This document shows, piece after piece, positions 20,340 through 31,345 of a DNA stretch of 64,000 nt (its first letter is position 1; the number at the start of each line of letters is the position of its first letter). This DNA is from Branchipolynoe longqiensis (Eukaryota; Annelida; Polychaeta; Phyllodocida; Polynoidae). The stretch spans positions 58,120,917 to 58,184,916 of the forward strand of contig CM059198.1 in NCBI GenBank assembly GCA_030323885.1, written 5' to 3'. A model generated the notes under the pieces. The model did no database searches. It had not been told where the DNA came from and saw only the letters and a program-made list of their open reading frames with translations. The translations under genes and the position numbers were made by a program.

Positions 20340-21155
20340 AGGCATTATGCAGAGAGGTAGGAGAAGGGTATTGAAGAGTGAGGTAGGATAAGGGTATTGA
20401 AGAGTGAGGTAGGAGAAGGGTATCAAAGAGGGAGGTACGAGAAGGGTATTGCATAGGGAAGTAGGAGAAGGGTATTGAAGAGTAGGTCGGAGAAGTGTAT
20501 TGAAGAGTGAGGTAGGAGAAGGGTATTGAAGAGTGAGGTAGGAGAAGGGTATTGAAGAGTGAGGTAGGAGAAGTGTATTGAATAGTGAGGTAGGAGACGT
20601 GTATTGAAGAGGAGGTCGGAGAAAGGTATTGAAGAGTGAGGTAGGAGAAGGGTATTGAAGAGTGAGGTATGAGAAGGGTATTGCATAGGGAACTAGGGGA
20701 AGGGTATTGAAGAGTGAGGTAGGAGAAGTGTATTGAAGAGTGAGGTAGGAGCAGTGTATTGAAGAGTGAGGTAGGAGAAGGGTATTGAAGAGTGAGGTAG
20801 GAGAGGGGTATTGAAGAGTGAGGTATGAGAAGGGTAATGCAGATTGAAGAGTGAGGTAGGAGAAGGGTATCGAAGAGTGAGATCGGAGAAGGGTATCAAA
20901 GAGTGAGGTAGGAGAAGGGTATTGAAGAGGGTATTGAAGAGTGAGGAAGGAGAAGGGTCTTGAAGAGTGAGGTAGGATAAGGTTATCGAAGAGTGAGGTA
21001 GGAGAAGGGTATTGAAGAGTGAGGTACGAGAAGGGTATTGCATAGTGAGGTAGGAGAAGGGTATTGAAGAGTGAGGTAGGGGAAGGGTATCGAATAGTGA
21101 GGTAGGAGAAGGGTATTGAAGAGCGAGGTAGGAGAAGGGCATTGAAGAGTGAAGG
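20340..21155. repeat. 26-bp minisatellite
   Basis: Unit of 26 bp, GAAGAGTGAGGTAGGAGAAG plus GGTATT, in about 30 imperfect copies. Purine-rich on the plus strand. The long minus-strand frames of S/F/L/P-rich peptide are by-products of the repeat. Confidence 0.95.
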
Positions 21156-21339
21156 GGTTGGAGGGGAAATATGAGTGAATGAACAAGTGAAGAGAAGTGG
21201 GTATTATTAACCTTCCGGCGCTCCCTTAAGTGTTGAACTAGACTGAGCTCATTGATGTGACTTCTGTCCCCTCCCAAATTCCTGATTAGTTGGATATGTT
21301 GCTGTTTGCTTTTCTCGTTAGCTCTTTGTTTGCCTACCT

Positions 21340-21430
21340 TGGTCTCCTGTTACAATCACCCATATCCATGCCTGCCTATCTACGTGGTTCATTGCCTGAG
21401 AGGTCGGTCAGTGTAGAATACTAAATTAGG
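21340..21430 (-). mobile_element. SINE-B leader fragment
   Basis: GCCTGCCTATCTACGTGG and CCTGAGAGGTCGGTCAGTG match the leader seen in reverse at 33750-33795. Confidence 0.5.
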
Positions 21431-21445
21431 TTTGTCATTCATATA

Positions 21446-21765
21446 AACCGGAAGTGGTGGCCCAATCGCCTAGAACGCAGCCTTCCCATGAGGAAGGTCG
21501 GGAGTCCGAATCCCCATCGTGTCAAACTATACAATTGATGCATATCTCTCTACCTAGGATTTCAAACGCCATTAATAGAATACGAGGCGGATTGGTTAGC
21601 ACAGTGTCAGGATAATGTGACTGGGTGGGATATCGGGTCACGGTGCCGGCGACCTTGTCCCCCAGTTTGGCAGTTCTATATGCGCACTGTAGCAAGTCTG
21701 TGCCCTATCCTAAAATGACCTTAGATGTTGCCAGGACGTAAAACCACAACACACAAACAAACATC
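21446..21765 (+). mobile_element. SINE-A2, near full length
   Basis: Starts CCGGAAGTGGTGGCCCAATC. Body GATAATGTGACTGGGTGGGA. Tail ATGACCTTAGATGTTGCCAG with CACAACACACAAACAAAC. Confidence 0.85.
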
Positions 21766-21939
21766 GATATAAACACAAGTAAGATCGAATGCTGAGGCAA
21801 GAGCCCTCTTCGATGAGGCCTTTTCCCTAGAATAAGTTTACCCACCAGCATTAGTCAAGTTAGTGCTTTTAGTAACAGCATTAGCTCCGCACACTACCAC
21901 CAGAAAGCAGTCTGTTGGTGGGAACATCATCTATGCCAT

Positions 21940-22365
21940 TACCACCAGCACCGCCAGTACCGCCAGTACCGCCAGTGCCATCAGTGCAGACAGTACCGAC
22001 AATACTGACAATACTGACAATACTGACAATACCAACAGTCCCGACAGTACTTACAGTACAGACAGTACCTACAGTAATGCCAGTACCGCAAGTAATGCCA
22101 GTACGACCAGTACCACCATTGCCATCAGTAGCGCCATTGCCGCCAGTACCACCAGTACCGGAAGTGTTGTCAGTGCCACCAGAACCGCCAATACCGACAA
22201 TACCGACAGCACCACCCATACCACCAGGACAGTCAGTACTGCCAGTACAGCCAATACCACCACTACCACCAGTACCACCGATACCGCCAGTGTCGTCGGT
22301 GCCGCCAGCTCATCCAGTACCATCAGTGCTGCCAGTACCACCAGTACCGCCAGTACCCATGTTAT
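21940..22365. repeat. Imperfect 9-bp CCAGTACCG array
   Basis: Variants of CCAGTACCG / ACAATACTG throughout. It translates to Ser/Thr/Ala or Pro/Val-rich peptides in several frames on both strands, which argues against coding function. Confidence 0.85.
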
Positions 22366-22689
22366 CCAGAATAAGGACAACATCTCACCACTGTAACCAG
22401 GAATGTAATGAACCATGATTGATTTTTTTTTTAAATCGGTTTCTGACCCAGTCATGCAATACATAAAAAGGAAAACAGCACAGACGGACCTGGAGTCTGG
22501 GAAGTCTCAGATGGCAATGGAGAACATGGAAAAATGGAGAAAACTGGTGGGTCCCCAATGATGTTGTCTTTGTCATCGATTCACACAATGTTAAGCAACA
22601 TTGGGCCTAGTCAGTAGCTCTCAACATTTCGACATGAATCCCTAATTGTGAATATGACCTCTGTTGTGTACATGATATTAAATCACAAA
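22366..22689 (+). other. Stretch with possible LINE terminus
   Basis: One plus frame reads MAMENMEKWRKLVGPQ, like the last residues of several LINE ORF2s (RxxWRxLV). It is too short to assign. Nothing else recognised. Confidence 0.25.
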
Positions 22690-23320
22690 CCTTCACCATC
22701 ATCGTCATCATTATCACCATCACCACCACCACCATCATGATGGTCACCATCACCACCACCATCACCAACCATCATCACCAACACCATTATCATCATGGGC
22801 ATCACCAGTATCATCATCATCATCACCACCATCACCAACTCCATCATCACCACCATTATCATCGTCACTATCATCACCACCACCATCAGCAGCATTACAT
22901 CATCACCAATATTACCATCACACTTGGAATTAGCATCATCACCATCATCATTGTCATCACTGACATCACCATCACCACCATCACCACCACCACCATGATG
23001 GTGGACACTATCATCACCACCATCACCAACCATCATCACCAACACCATTATCATCATGGGCATCACCAGTATCATCATCATCCCCACCATCACCAACTCC
23101 ATCACCACCACCATTATCATCATCACTATCATCAGCACCACCATCATCAGCATCACATCATCACATCATCACCAATATTACCATCACCTTTGTTATTAGC
23201 ATCATCAACATCAGTATCATCACTTACATCACCACCCCATCACCACCATCACCATCATCATCATCATCACCACCATCATTACCACCACCATTGTCATCAT
23301 CATCATCATCACCACCAGAT
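22690..23320. repeat. CAY trinucleotide array with 261-bp internal duplication
   Basis: (CAT/CAC)n. A block around GGGCATCACCAGTATCATC occurs at 22797 and again at 23058, 261 bp apart, with shared flanks. The His-rich frame is low complexity. Confidence 0.9.
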
Positions 23321-23398
23321 GACCTTCTTACACCGCCCCCCATTCTCCGCTGTCCACGGCACGCCGTCTCGTCCTTGCAATCAGCGTCTCCCCCTCCC

Positions 23399-23630
23399 CA
23401 CTTCCGGTGCTCGTTTCGGTGCGCCGCCTGGCGGGAATATTTATAAGGCGGGGGGCGAGTGTTGCTATTGCAACTGAAGGTGTTGCGTCCCGTTGATTAC
23501 ATTCACGTCTGGTCCGAAGGCCCTGTACCTCCTTCCTCCTCAGCGGGCAATTAAAGTCACGCAGTCACATGACTGAAACGCAGGCACCTGGTAGCTGGCG
23601 CCACCGAGGGGACCGCAGAGTGTGGTGAGT
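23399..23630 (+). promoter_or_regulatory. Candidate core promoter with 5' splice site
   Basis: An ETS-type motif ACTTCCGG lies at 23400-23407 and a TATA-like TATTTATAA at 23438-23446, embedded in GC-rich DNA (GCGGGA upstream, GGCGGGGGGCGAG downstream). About 180 bp further on is GTGAGT at 23625-23630, a consensus 5' splice donor. The layout fits a TATA promoter with a non-coding first exon. No coding exon can be tied to it in this window. A transposon promoter is an alternative. Confidence 0.35.
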
Positions 23631-23871
23631 TTGGGGTGCGCGGTTGGAGTTAGAGTATATCAGCTCATTAAATTCCTATAGGTGTCAGTCCTTACATTAA
23701 GTGCTGATGTGGTTTCGGTGGTGTGATGTTATGGATGTTCTGGGCTGGTGGGTGGTCGCCTGGTATTACAGCACGCGAGTCAGTCTGGTATCACATGTTT
23801 CATGGCTATCACCAGGTTATTAGTTATATATTGTGTTTGATTATACCATATCAGTAATATTATCACTCGGT

Positions 23872-23960
23872 TTGGTTGTTGGAGTTTTACGTTCTGGCAA
23901 CATCTAAGGTCATATCAGGATGGGTAGCGACTTGTGAGAGTGCACACACACTTGCTGTCT
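23872..23960 (-). mobile_element. SINE-A tail fragment
   Basis: TTTGGTTGTTGGAGTTTTAC, then GTCATATCAGGATGGGTAGC. Confidence 0.75.
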
Positions 23961-24023
23961 GGGCTACACCTCGTCCACACCTTTTTGATAGCCTCTCCGC
24001 TGGGCCGCGCTCCTCCTTGATCA

Positions 24024-24606
24024 TCAATCAATAGTTCCGTCCTCTAGTCGAGGGTTGGATGCAATGGTTCTCCACTTGTCCCGATGTTGTGCTGTTCTGA
24101 TAGACTGTGAATAATTCAAGCCTGTCCACTGTGAAATATTTGTAAACCATGATGTTCTTGGTCTCCCTCTCCCTCTGCTGCCATTCACCTTCCCTTCCAA
24201 CAATGTACGGTATATTGAACTCTGATGAATGATGTGGCCAAAATAAATAAGTTTCTTTGTCTGTATAGTGGCAAACAAGCGTTTCTTATTTTTAATTTTT
24301 CTGAGAACTTCTTTGTTGGTGATCTTCTTTGTCCATGATATTTTCATCATCCTTCGATAAGTCCACATCTCAAATGCTGCTAAACGTTTGTACATTTTCT
24401 TAGAGATTGTCCATGTCTCTGCCCCATACATTAGAGTAGACCACACATAACACTGAAGAATACGCTTCCTTGTTTGTATTAATATCTTACTTGATGATAA
24501 CACTCTATACATTTTGGAGAATGTTGTTCGGGCTATTGTTATCCTTCTTTTAATTTCTTCCTCACATCTCCCATCATTTGTAAGATGTCTATCCTTGATA
24601 GATGTC
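24024..24606 (-). pseudogene. LINE-2 ORF2 C-terminal fragment
   Basis: One uninterrupted minus frame of about 194 residues from 24606 to the stop at 24024. It contains DGRCEEEIKRRITIARTTFS, then RKRILQCYVWSTLMYGAETW, AFEMWTYRRMMKISW and RGRGRPRTSWFTNISQW. This is the characteristic region after the RT catalytic core in a very common animal non-LTR class often annotated as endonuclease-reverse transcriptase. The catalytic YADD region, endonuclease and ORF1 are missing, as expected for 5' truncation during target-primed reverse transcription. No stop or frameshift within the piece, so it is fairly young. Not functional alone. Confidence 0.85.
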
Positions 24607-24930
24607 TAAAAAGAGTTACTGCAGGGGGAGTCGGCCGGCAGTTCACTTTTCTACCTCCTACTCCATCTGTCTAGCATGGTCCTTTGAGTCAACTCTCCTC
24701 ATTTGTCTTTCCTGTATTATTCCCTTTCTTTTTTCTTCTCCCAGCATCACTACTCCCCCTGATCAAGGAAGTTTGTTGCTTGGGATGAGCCCTTTTCCTC
24801 TTTTCCTCGCTATTTCCCTTCTTTCTTGCCGCAGATCCCACCTTTCCACCTCCCTTCCTCCTACCGGATCGGCGACTGGACACTATAACCGGACCGGATT
24901 GAACCTGTACTGATCTACCGATTTGTCGTA

Positions 24931-25591
24931 AAGGCCAAGTCAGACCTCACCGGATTGAGGAACCGGACAGAAACTGGACACTGTCCGGTGAAAAACAGCA
25001 ATGTATGGTTTATATATGGTTGGCATCCGACGTGTCCGTTATTGTGTCCGTTGGTGTCCGTTGTGTACGGTGGGAAGTTTTGAACATGCACAAAACTTGT
25101 CCCGGACACCGACTTGTTCGGTTGGTGTCTGTTTTAAGTCTGTTTAGTCCGTTTTGTCTGTTTCATGTCCGGTACCAATCCGGTACGTATCCGCTTTGCT
25201 TCCTGAATAGTCCGTTGATGGTGTTGCAGGAATTCGGTCCGTCGGGTTTTTATATGTTTTTGTCACGTCCATTAACAGTCCGTTATGTGTTGGTTTGATG
25301 TTTGGTCCGTCCGTTTGACATTCAATTTTCACCTGTCGGTTCACCGTTGCTTGTCTGGTTACATATGGTGTCGTCCGGTGTCGTCCAGTTATTGTCTAGT
25401 TATTGTCCAGTTATCGTCCGGTGGCTATTCATTAATGTACGTTCCTTGTCTGTTTAGCGTCTGTTTCGTCCGGCTCACTTTGCAACATTTGGCCACATTT
25501 CGGTACATTTTGATACCGAATACCAACAGACTAGTCAATTCTTTGTCCGTTTGTGTCCGTTGCTCAATCCGGTAAAGTGTGACAGGTGCTT
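24931..25591. mobile_element. CTGTCACAC-TIR element, copy 2
   Basis: Left end AAGGCCAAGTCAGACCTCAC, right end AAAGTGTGACAGGTGCTT, flanked by TA. The terminal block continues with CCGGATTG / CAATCCGG. The interior consists of degenerate TGTCCGTT/GTCCGGT units. No transposase. Confidence 0.8.
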
Positions 25592-25849
25592 TAGTGTTGT
25601 AAAGAGTCCCCCCGCTTCTACAACCACCCCAACTGAAGTTACCTCCTCATCCTATGGAACGGACCGATTTAGCAGAGCCATTCTTTATTGCTGCAGTTCT
25701 GCAGCCTGTAACCGTCAAGGTTACAAACCACCCTCAAGTCAGCCAGTGCCCACTCATGGGAAGTTAGTAGAAAGGCACCTAACTTCGTCTAGGGAAGCTG
25801 CAATCATTCTGAACAGACTATATTTTTGGTCTGAGCAAAATAGAGTTAT

Positions 25850-26450
25850 TTGAAGCAGATTATAGTTAGTCGAATCAGATGGCAGTTAGTCAAAACAGAT
25901 GACAGTTAGTCAAAACTGATGACAGTTAGTATAAGCAGAGAAAAGGTAGTAAACGCAAACAACAATTAGTTACTTAACCAGATTTAGTCAGAACAAACGT
26001 TATTTTGTCACAGCAGACGACATTTAGTCAGAGAAGATGATAATTAGTCGAAAGAGAAAACAGCGAGTAGAAGCAGATCACACTTTGTCCAAAGACACCA
26101 CAATTAGTTTGAACAGAAGATACTTGGTTAGAGCAAACAGCATTTCGTCAAATCAGGTGAGATTTCGTCGAAGAAGATGAGAGTTAGTGAAAAGAGTCAA
26201 CACTTAGTAGAAACAGATGACACTGGTCGGGGAAGAGCATGAGTAGTCGGAGCAGACAACATTTACTCGTAGCCTATGACATTTACTCGAAGCAGACAAG
26301 ATTTAGTCAGAGCAGGCAACATTTGCTCAGATCAGACAACATTTACTCAGACCAGACAACATATAGTCCGAGCAGACGACATTTACTCGCTGCGGACGAC
26401 ATTAAATCAAAGCAGACGATGTTTAGTCAGAGCAGACGACACGTGGAAGC
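25850..26450. repeat. 20-bp degenerate tandem array
   Basis: Units like ATTTAGTCAGAGCAGACGAC repeat about every 20 bp. Best conserved at 26230-26450 and very diverged before 26200. Confidence 0.85.
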
Positions 26451-26639
26451 AGAGATCAGATGGGTGAGGACGCACACGTGGACGGCGTTGAGCACGTGTT
26501 GTTTGTTATCCAATGTTTACTCAACACAACAATGGCATGTTGTAAGAATTGATTCGGGGCACACCTGGCCGATTTGAGGTGTGACGCACACCAGCTGGTG
26601 ACCAGGCAGATGGTGGCGGACTCAACACAAGTTATTTTT

Positions 26640-27020
26640 TTTAGGGATCCCCACCCCCAACACAAAAAGTAGACATCGCACAACCTTACTATAAAAAGAT
26701 TCTATCTGAAAAAAGGGTGCTTTCGAGATAATGAGGACTGAAGCTATGTAACTAACTGCATGATAGCAAAGCAGATAGAACAATATTATTTTTAATATAT
26801 CTCACTGAAAAATACCAGTTGAGAAACAGTTGTGTAACTGCATGATAGCCTTTTGTAGATAGAACATTTTTACATCCATAATACCAATTCGGTCACTTTG
26901 TCCGATGGAACCTTTTTTATAGTAAGTCTCACGATCGGATATTGGGGGTAACACAGTGGTTAATCATATCTTACTAATAACTTACATTTCAAACAGGTAA
27001 CATAGAGACGAAACTGTTGT
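26640..27020 (-). mobile_element. LINE-1 3' UTR fragment, hosting a MITE
   Basis: CCCCCAACACAAAAAGTAGA and GGTTAATCATATCTTAC with TTTCAAACAGGTAACATAG parallel the neighbouring LINE-1 copy (27060-27140) in the same order. Split by a TIR element at 26685-26926. Confidence 0.6.
26685..26926. mobile_element. MITE-T2, 242 bp
   Basis: Inverted ends CTTACTATAAAAAGATTC and GGAACCTTTTTTATAGTAAG. No ORF. Two internal copies of GTAACTGCATGATAGC. Confidence 0.75.
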
Positions 27021-27024
27021 GTTT

Positions 27025-27425
27025 GTTTTGTTTGTTTCGTGACCACCTAGCCCAAAAGTAGACATTGACTATTTGGCGTCGTACAATGGCTAAGCATATC
27101 TGATTAAAGAAATTATATTTCCGACAGGTAATGTAGCGACCACATGCAAATGTGGTAAAGTGACATGTGGTATATGATAAATAAAATCAACAGTAACCAA
27201 CTTTTCAGGTTAAAAATGGAAAATAAATCTTTGGTACAAAGTAGTTTCCCACAAAAATGTAACAATGAGATGTGGATGGAATCGGAATGACTGCATCACA
27301 CCCTGATTTCCAAATACATCGTTTCTAACTGGTTTTATGCGAGGATATCTTATCAAGATGTGACACACTGTCAGTATATAACAGCAGTGCTCACACTGAG
27401 GGGATGGTCCCCAAGTTAGAACCAA
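27025..27425 (-). pseudogene. LINE-1 ORF2 C-terminus and 3' end
   Basis: From 27425 minus, the frame reads SPQCEHCCYILTVCHILIRY followed by RNDVFGNQG. This is the Cys/His knuckle plus TVxHIL motif found after the RNase H domain in ORF2 of I/R1/Jockey-type LINEs. The 3' UTR follows and ends in ACGAAACAAACAAAACAAAC. The same peptide pattern occurs at 52770-52960. 5'-truncated. RT, RNase H and ORF1 absent. Confidence 0.75.
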
Positions 27426-27576
27426 TCATCATATAGCACTAGCTGAGGTGCCAAGTATATACCTGTGTGAGTAGGGAGATTTCACTAATAAACATATTTT
27501 AAATAGATATAAATAGCCTGGCCGAAGGGGCAAAGGTGTGGGAGCAGGTTATACGACATGTATATGGGTTGGCCAA

Positions 27577-27985
27577 TTGGGGAAAGTTGTCGGCATTGAG
27601 CATGGATGTCGGCATCGATCGGTATAATTATAATTTAGCATTGACAGAGGTGTTGGAAAGTCCTTAAATTTATCCTGAATGTAAAGGTCCATAAAATACA
27701 ACAACCTTATTTGTTTCTAGGATAATTTAATATAAAACAAACAAATGCATGAGACTTTAATAATTGCGACACCGACATCTGTTAAAGTTGTCTGCGTCGA
27801 TCATTGGATGTCGGCGTCGATCGGTATAATTATAGTTTAGCATTGACAGAGGTGTTGGAAAGTCCTTGCATTTATCCTGAATGTAAAGGTCGAGAAAATA
27901 CAACAACCTTATTTGTTTCTAGGATAATTTAATATGAAACAAAGAAATGCACTACACTTTGAAGAATTACGATGCCCACATCTTC
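27577..27985. repeat. 202-bp tandem duplication
   Basis: Two units. GAGGTGTTGGAAAGTCC is at 27647 and 27849. They share GGATGTCGGC, TTATCCTGAATGTAAAGGTC and TTGTTTCTAGGATAATTTAA. About 90% identical by eye. No coding content. Confidence 0.85.
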
Positions 27986-28324
27986 AATTGACCACCGATT
28001 GGCCCGTTTTCGTGAGGCTGACTCATATGCTCTATAAATACATTAAAGTTCATCAAACATGGCAACTACTTGGCATCACATTTCTAATATTCAGCGTTGT
28101 GAATTGTATGTATCATTTCTACTTTGTCCGACGTTGATTGATTCCCCACCCACCCGCCAGTGGCACCACCTGGCTGGCATTGTACACCAATGCTACGCTG
28201 CTTCTATGTGGCCAATGTATTGGTGCAAAGTGTTTTATTTGATTAATCTGACTCAGTAAGGACAGGCCTTGACTAAAACGCAATGCTTTACTATGCACTA
28301 GATGAACAGTTCCATAAAGCTGCA
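27986..28324. other. Unassigned stretch
   Basis: No gene or repeat recognised. Confidence 0.4.
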
Positions 28325-29370
28325 TAGTCCGATAAAAACATCAAATTTTCAAAAGCAAAGCAGTAATCTCGATTTGATTCTCCATATCTAACTTAGATAC
28401 TGGTGCACTTATTAACCAGTTTGTAAAATATTCCGATAATTAGACATCGGTGGGTGATGTGAACTAGTCTATACAAGTATAAGGGATTACACATGTTATA
28501 GAAAAGGTAAATGATGTAATGTGACCAGATGCATGTGGTATTGTGTAGTGCTGGTGGTCCTTTACTTAGATTAAATAGACATTGTGATAGGGCCTTAGCA
28601 GCTCTGCTCACAACCCACTCCCCAACTGTTACATACGGATCACTGCACATCCAGACACAACAGGGCAGTGAGGCCAAAACAACCAAGGCATTGTTACAAG
28701 CATGCTTACTGTTGATTGGTGGATATGTAAATGCTTACTGTTGATTGGAGGATCTGGTCATGTGACAGCCCATCTTGGATTCTAAAACCATATATAATAT
28801 TAAATCTGAGGGTGCAAGCTCTCTCTACTTTTGACTCTATACTCGGCCTTTCTTCTACTTGCCTCTAGCGATTTCCTATTTAGCCTGCCAACACAACTAC
28901 AGCTGCCAGCCGACTACTTTAGAAGTTGTCACCACATACTAGAGTGGAATACCGAGGCAATTTAATAGAACGTGATACTGCAGAAGCCTATGGTGTCAGA
29001 CTTTTTGATAGTTTGCCTAGATTAATTTAGTACATTTGCACTTGAAATGTCTATAAAGTTAGCTATTTCAAATACAAGTTACTTCAAACTAGAGTAAGGT
29101 AGATTATAATGATCAACCTAATAATAATATATTTATCTCACAAAATGACAGAAACTCAAAATCATCAGACTATGCAACTTTAACGACTTAAGCTAAGTCA
29201 TAGTCGCATGCCACTGGGCAAGTATTGACTCATTTTAGGGTTTCTGTACAGAAAATTACTAGACTTCTACATTTCTGATGTAAATGTAATACACTACATC
29301 CAAGTGTTTTGAATACCGCTTTCTACGGAACTCTTAATGGTAAAAATCAACAATTACCCAAGTTTGTTGT
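28325..29370 (+). repeat. Repeat R, copy 1, interrupted by a solo LTR
   Basis: Shared with 29830-30720 and 50430-51090. Landmarks in order are CAAATTTTCAAAAGCAAAGC, ATTTGATTC, ACTTATTAACCAG, GTCACCACATA, TATGGTGTCAGAC, AGGTAGATTATAATGATCAA and CTCACAAAATGACAGAAACT. No ORF. Class unknown. Confidence 0.75.
28422..28923 (+). mobile_element. Solo LTR, 502 bp, with 4-bp target duplication
   Basis: Begins TGTAAAATATTCCGATAATT and ends GACTACTTTAGA. Flanked by AGTT at 28418-28421 and 28924-28927. Aligns with the copy at 35619-36151 over most of its length (GTTACATACGGATCACTGCA, GACACAACAGGGCA, CTGCCAGCCGA). It has a TATATAATATTAAAT stretch and a downstream CT-rich leader. Removing it restores the repeat R sequence seen at 50500. 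Internal retrotransposon genes are gone. Confidence 0.8.
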
Positions 29371-29374
29371 TTTT

Positions 29375-29760
29375 AAGAATGCATCATCATCATCATGCTG
29401 TCGGTTGCGATGCGACAAAGTCTGCTGTTGTACATTTCATGAAAGCTGCCTGCAAAAGTGTTGAAGTGCTGCTGGCTTTTGCAAGTTACCAGTGGCACTC
29501 TCTCGGGGAGCAAATAGAGGTTTCACACCGGCAAGAACATGTCAAGACAGGGGCAAAACTATTTGTCCCTGCAGTGGCTGGTCAGGAGATGTTGGGAGTT
29601 CCATACATAAACCACCCTTAAAGCTGCCACAGTGACATTGTTTTCTGTTTAGGGTTTGCTCCCTTAGCCTTCGGTTCTGTCAAGAACCTGTACCACAAGG
29701 CAGTGGTTTACAACTCTGCAAGGCAGGGATGTCAAACTCCCTGAGGTACTGCTATACCTG
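29375..29760 (-). mobile_element. LINE-2-type 3' fragment, internally deleted
   Basis: ATCATCATCATCATGCTGTCGG marks the LINE-2 3' terminus in reverse. The remainder (GAAAGCTGCCTGCAAAAGTG, GAGATGTTGGGAGTTCCATA) matches 46290-46620, but about 125 bp present at 46165-46290 is missing. Confidence 0.65.
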
Positions 29761-29832
29761 CAATACCTGCAATACCTGCAATACCTGCAGTTATTGCAGG
29801 TATGCAGGTATTGCAGGATGCAGGATGCAGGA
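29745..29832. repeat. CAATACCTG palindromic tandem
   Basis: CTGCAATAC repeated four times, then the inverted GCAGGTATTGCAGG and GGATGCA repeats. Forms a long hairpin. Confidence 0.85.
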
Positions 29833-30720
29833 TGTATAGTGTAATGAAAAGATCAAATTTTCAAAATCTAAGCATTTATTTAGATTGTATTCTACACAGC
29901 TAGCACGGATACTGTTGCACATACTAAACATGCATCACCACATAGAAGGGCATACTGACTTTAATAGAAGCTGTTACTTCAGAAATCTACGATGTCAGAG
30001 GTTTGACGTGATTGCCAACATTAATTGTGTGCATTTGCGCTTCAAATATCCAGAATGTTAGCCATTTAAAATAAAATTATTTAGAAATACAACCAGACGG
30101 GATGGCCGAATGAGTTAGAGCACCCGTCTCCCATGCTGGTAGATTGCGGGGTCGTGGGTTCGAACGCTGGTCGAGCCAAAGCAATGACTTAAACATTGAT
30201 ACTTGTCACTTCCTAGCCAGGCGCTCAGTATTATTATGATAGGGCAGGGACTGGTTGGCTCATTGTCAGCATAATGTGACTGAGTGGGATATCAGGTCAT
30301 GGTGCCAGTGGCCTGATTTCCCAGTGGGACAGCACTATAAAGTTTCCATGAGTGTGCACTGTCACAAGTCGGTAACCGATCTGATATGACGTTAGATGTT
30401 GCTAGAACGTAAAAACAACAACAAACAAACTTAGAAATACAGTAAGGTAGATTATAATGATCAAAGTAATATATTTATCTCACAAAATGACAGAATCTCA
30501 AAATCATCTGAATATGCAATGACTTCAGTTAAGTCCTAGTCGCACTCCACCGGGCAAGTATTGACTCATGGCAGGGTTTCTCTACTCGAATTCACTAGCG
30601 CTCTACATTTATGATGTAAACGTAACACACTATCCCCAAGGCCTTAGAAGACCGCTTTCTACTCAGCCCTTTATTATGGTAAAATCAACAATCACCAATA
30701 TCTTAATACCATAATTGAAC
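29833..30720 (+). repeat. Repeat R, copy 2, interrupted by SINE-A1
   Basis: The same landmarks as copy 1, without the LTR. Interrupted at 30092-30430 by a SINE. Confidence 0.75.
30092..30430 (+). mobile_element. SINE-A1, full length with target duplication
   Basis: Reference copy of the family. Flanked by TTAGAAATACA at 30081-30091 and 30431-30441. Head CCAGACGGGATGGCCGAATG with B-box-like GGGTTCGAACG. Body GATAATGTGACTGAGTGGGA and AGCACTATAAAG. Tail GATATGACGTTAGATGTTGC and ACAACAACAAACAAAC. 339 bp without the duplication. Confidence 0.95.
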
Positions 30721-31051
30721 GATTTAGCAAAACGGTCGTAGGTGTTTCCTGCATTACATCAGGGGAATACTTCTAAAATGTCCGAAATTTTAATGAAATT
30801 TCTAACTGAGTTAGTTAGTTACCCACACCCCAAGGAAACAAGACCACGTGTGGAGTAATTGGGTGAAGAAAGACCCGACCTTCCCCATGAGTTTGACCTT
30901 GACCTGACCTCGACCAGAACCATCATGATCACCCACACTGTAATCTCACGTCACATGTGGCCTTGACCTTGAGTTCATTGACCTGCTCCCAACTTTTGAC
31001 AGACGCTGAGGATGCTTTTGATTTTCTTTTAATGTATTTTTAGACATTCAG
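30721..31051. other. Unassigned stretch
   Basis: Nothing recognised. Two TTGACCTTGACCT-like direct repeats (30890-30980). Confidence 0.4.
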
Positions 31052-31345
31052 TAATTGGTTGGTTTTACGTCCTGGCAACATCTAAGTTCATTTCAGAATG
31101 GGTTCCGACTTGTGAAAGTCTGCACTCATGATGAACGTTACATGTATAGTGAGTGCTGCCCCACTGGGAAATCAGGCCACTGGCACCATGACCCATATCC
31201 CATTAAGTCACATTATCCTGACACTCACATAACCGGTCCTTGCCCGATTCTATTAATGCCAAGCGCCGTGCTAGGAAGCGACAATTATAAATTTTATAAG
31301 TCATTGATTTGACTCGACCAGGTATGAAATCCTGTATTTGTGAGT
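31052..31345 (-). mobile_element. SINE-A, head decayed
   Basis: GGTTTTACGTCCTGGCAACA, GTGCTGCCCCACTGGGAAAT and ATTTGACTCGACCAGGTATG in reverse. Head beyond that is not recognisable. Confidence 0.85.

Noticed and set aside
20693..21277. 194-residue Ser/Phe/Leu/Pro-rich minus frame
   Set aside because: Translation of the 26-bp minisatellite; stops are avoided only by the repeat sequence.
21863..22418. Ser/Thr/Ala-rich and Pro/Val-rich open frames of about 170 residues
   Set aside because: Three overlapping frames are all open because of a 9-bp repeat. No domain and no conserved start.
22737..23477. 246-residue His-rich open frame
   Set aside because: Product of a CAY trinucleotide array. It runs through two duplicated blocks and into unrelated DNA.
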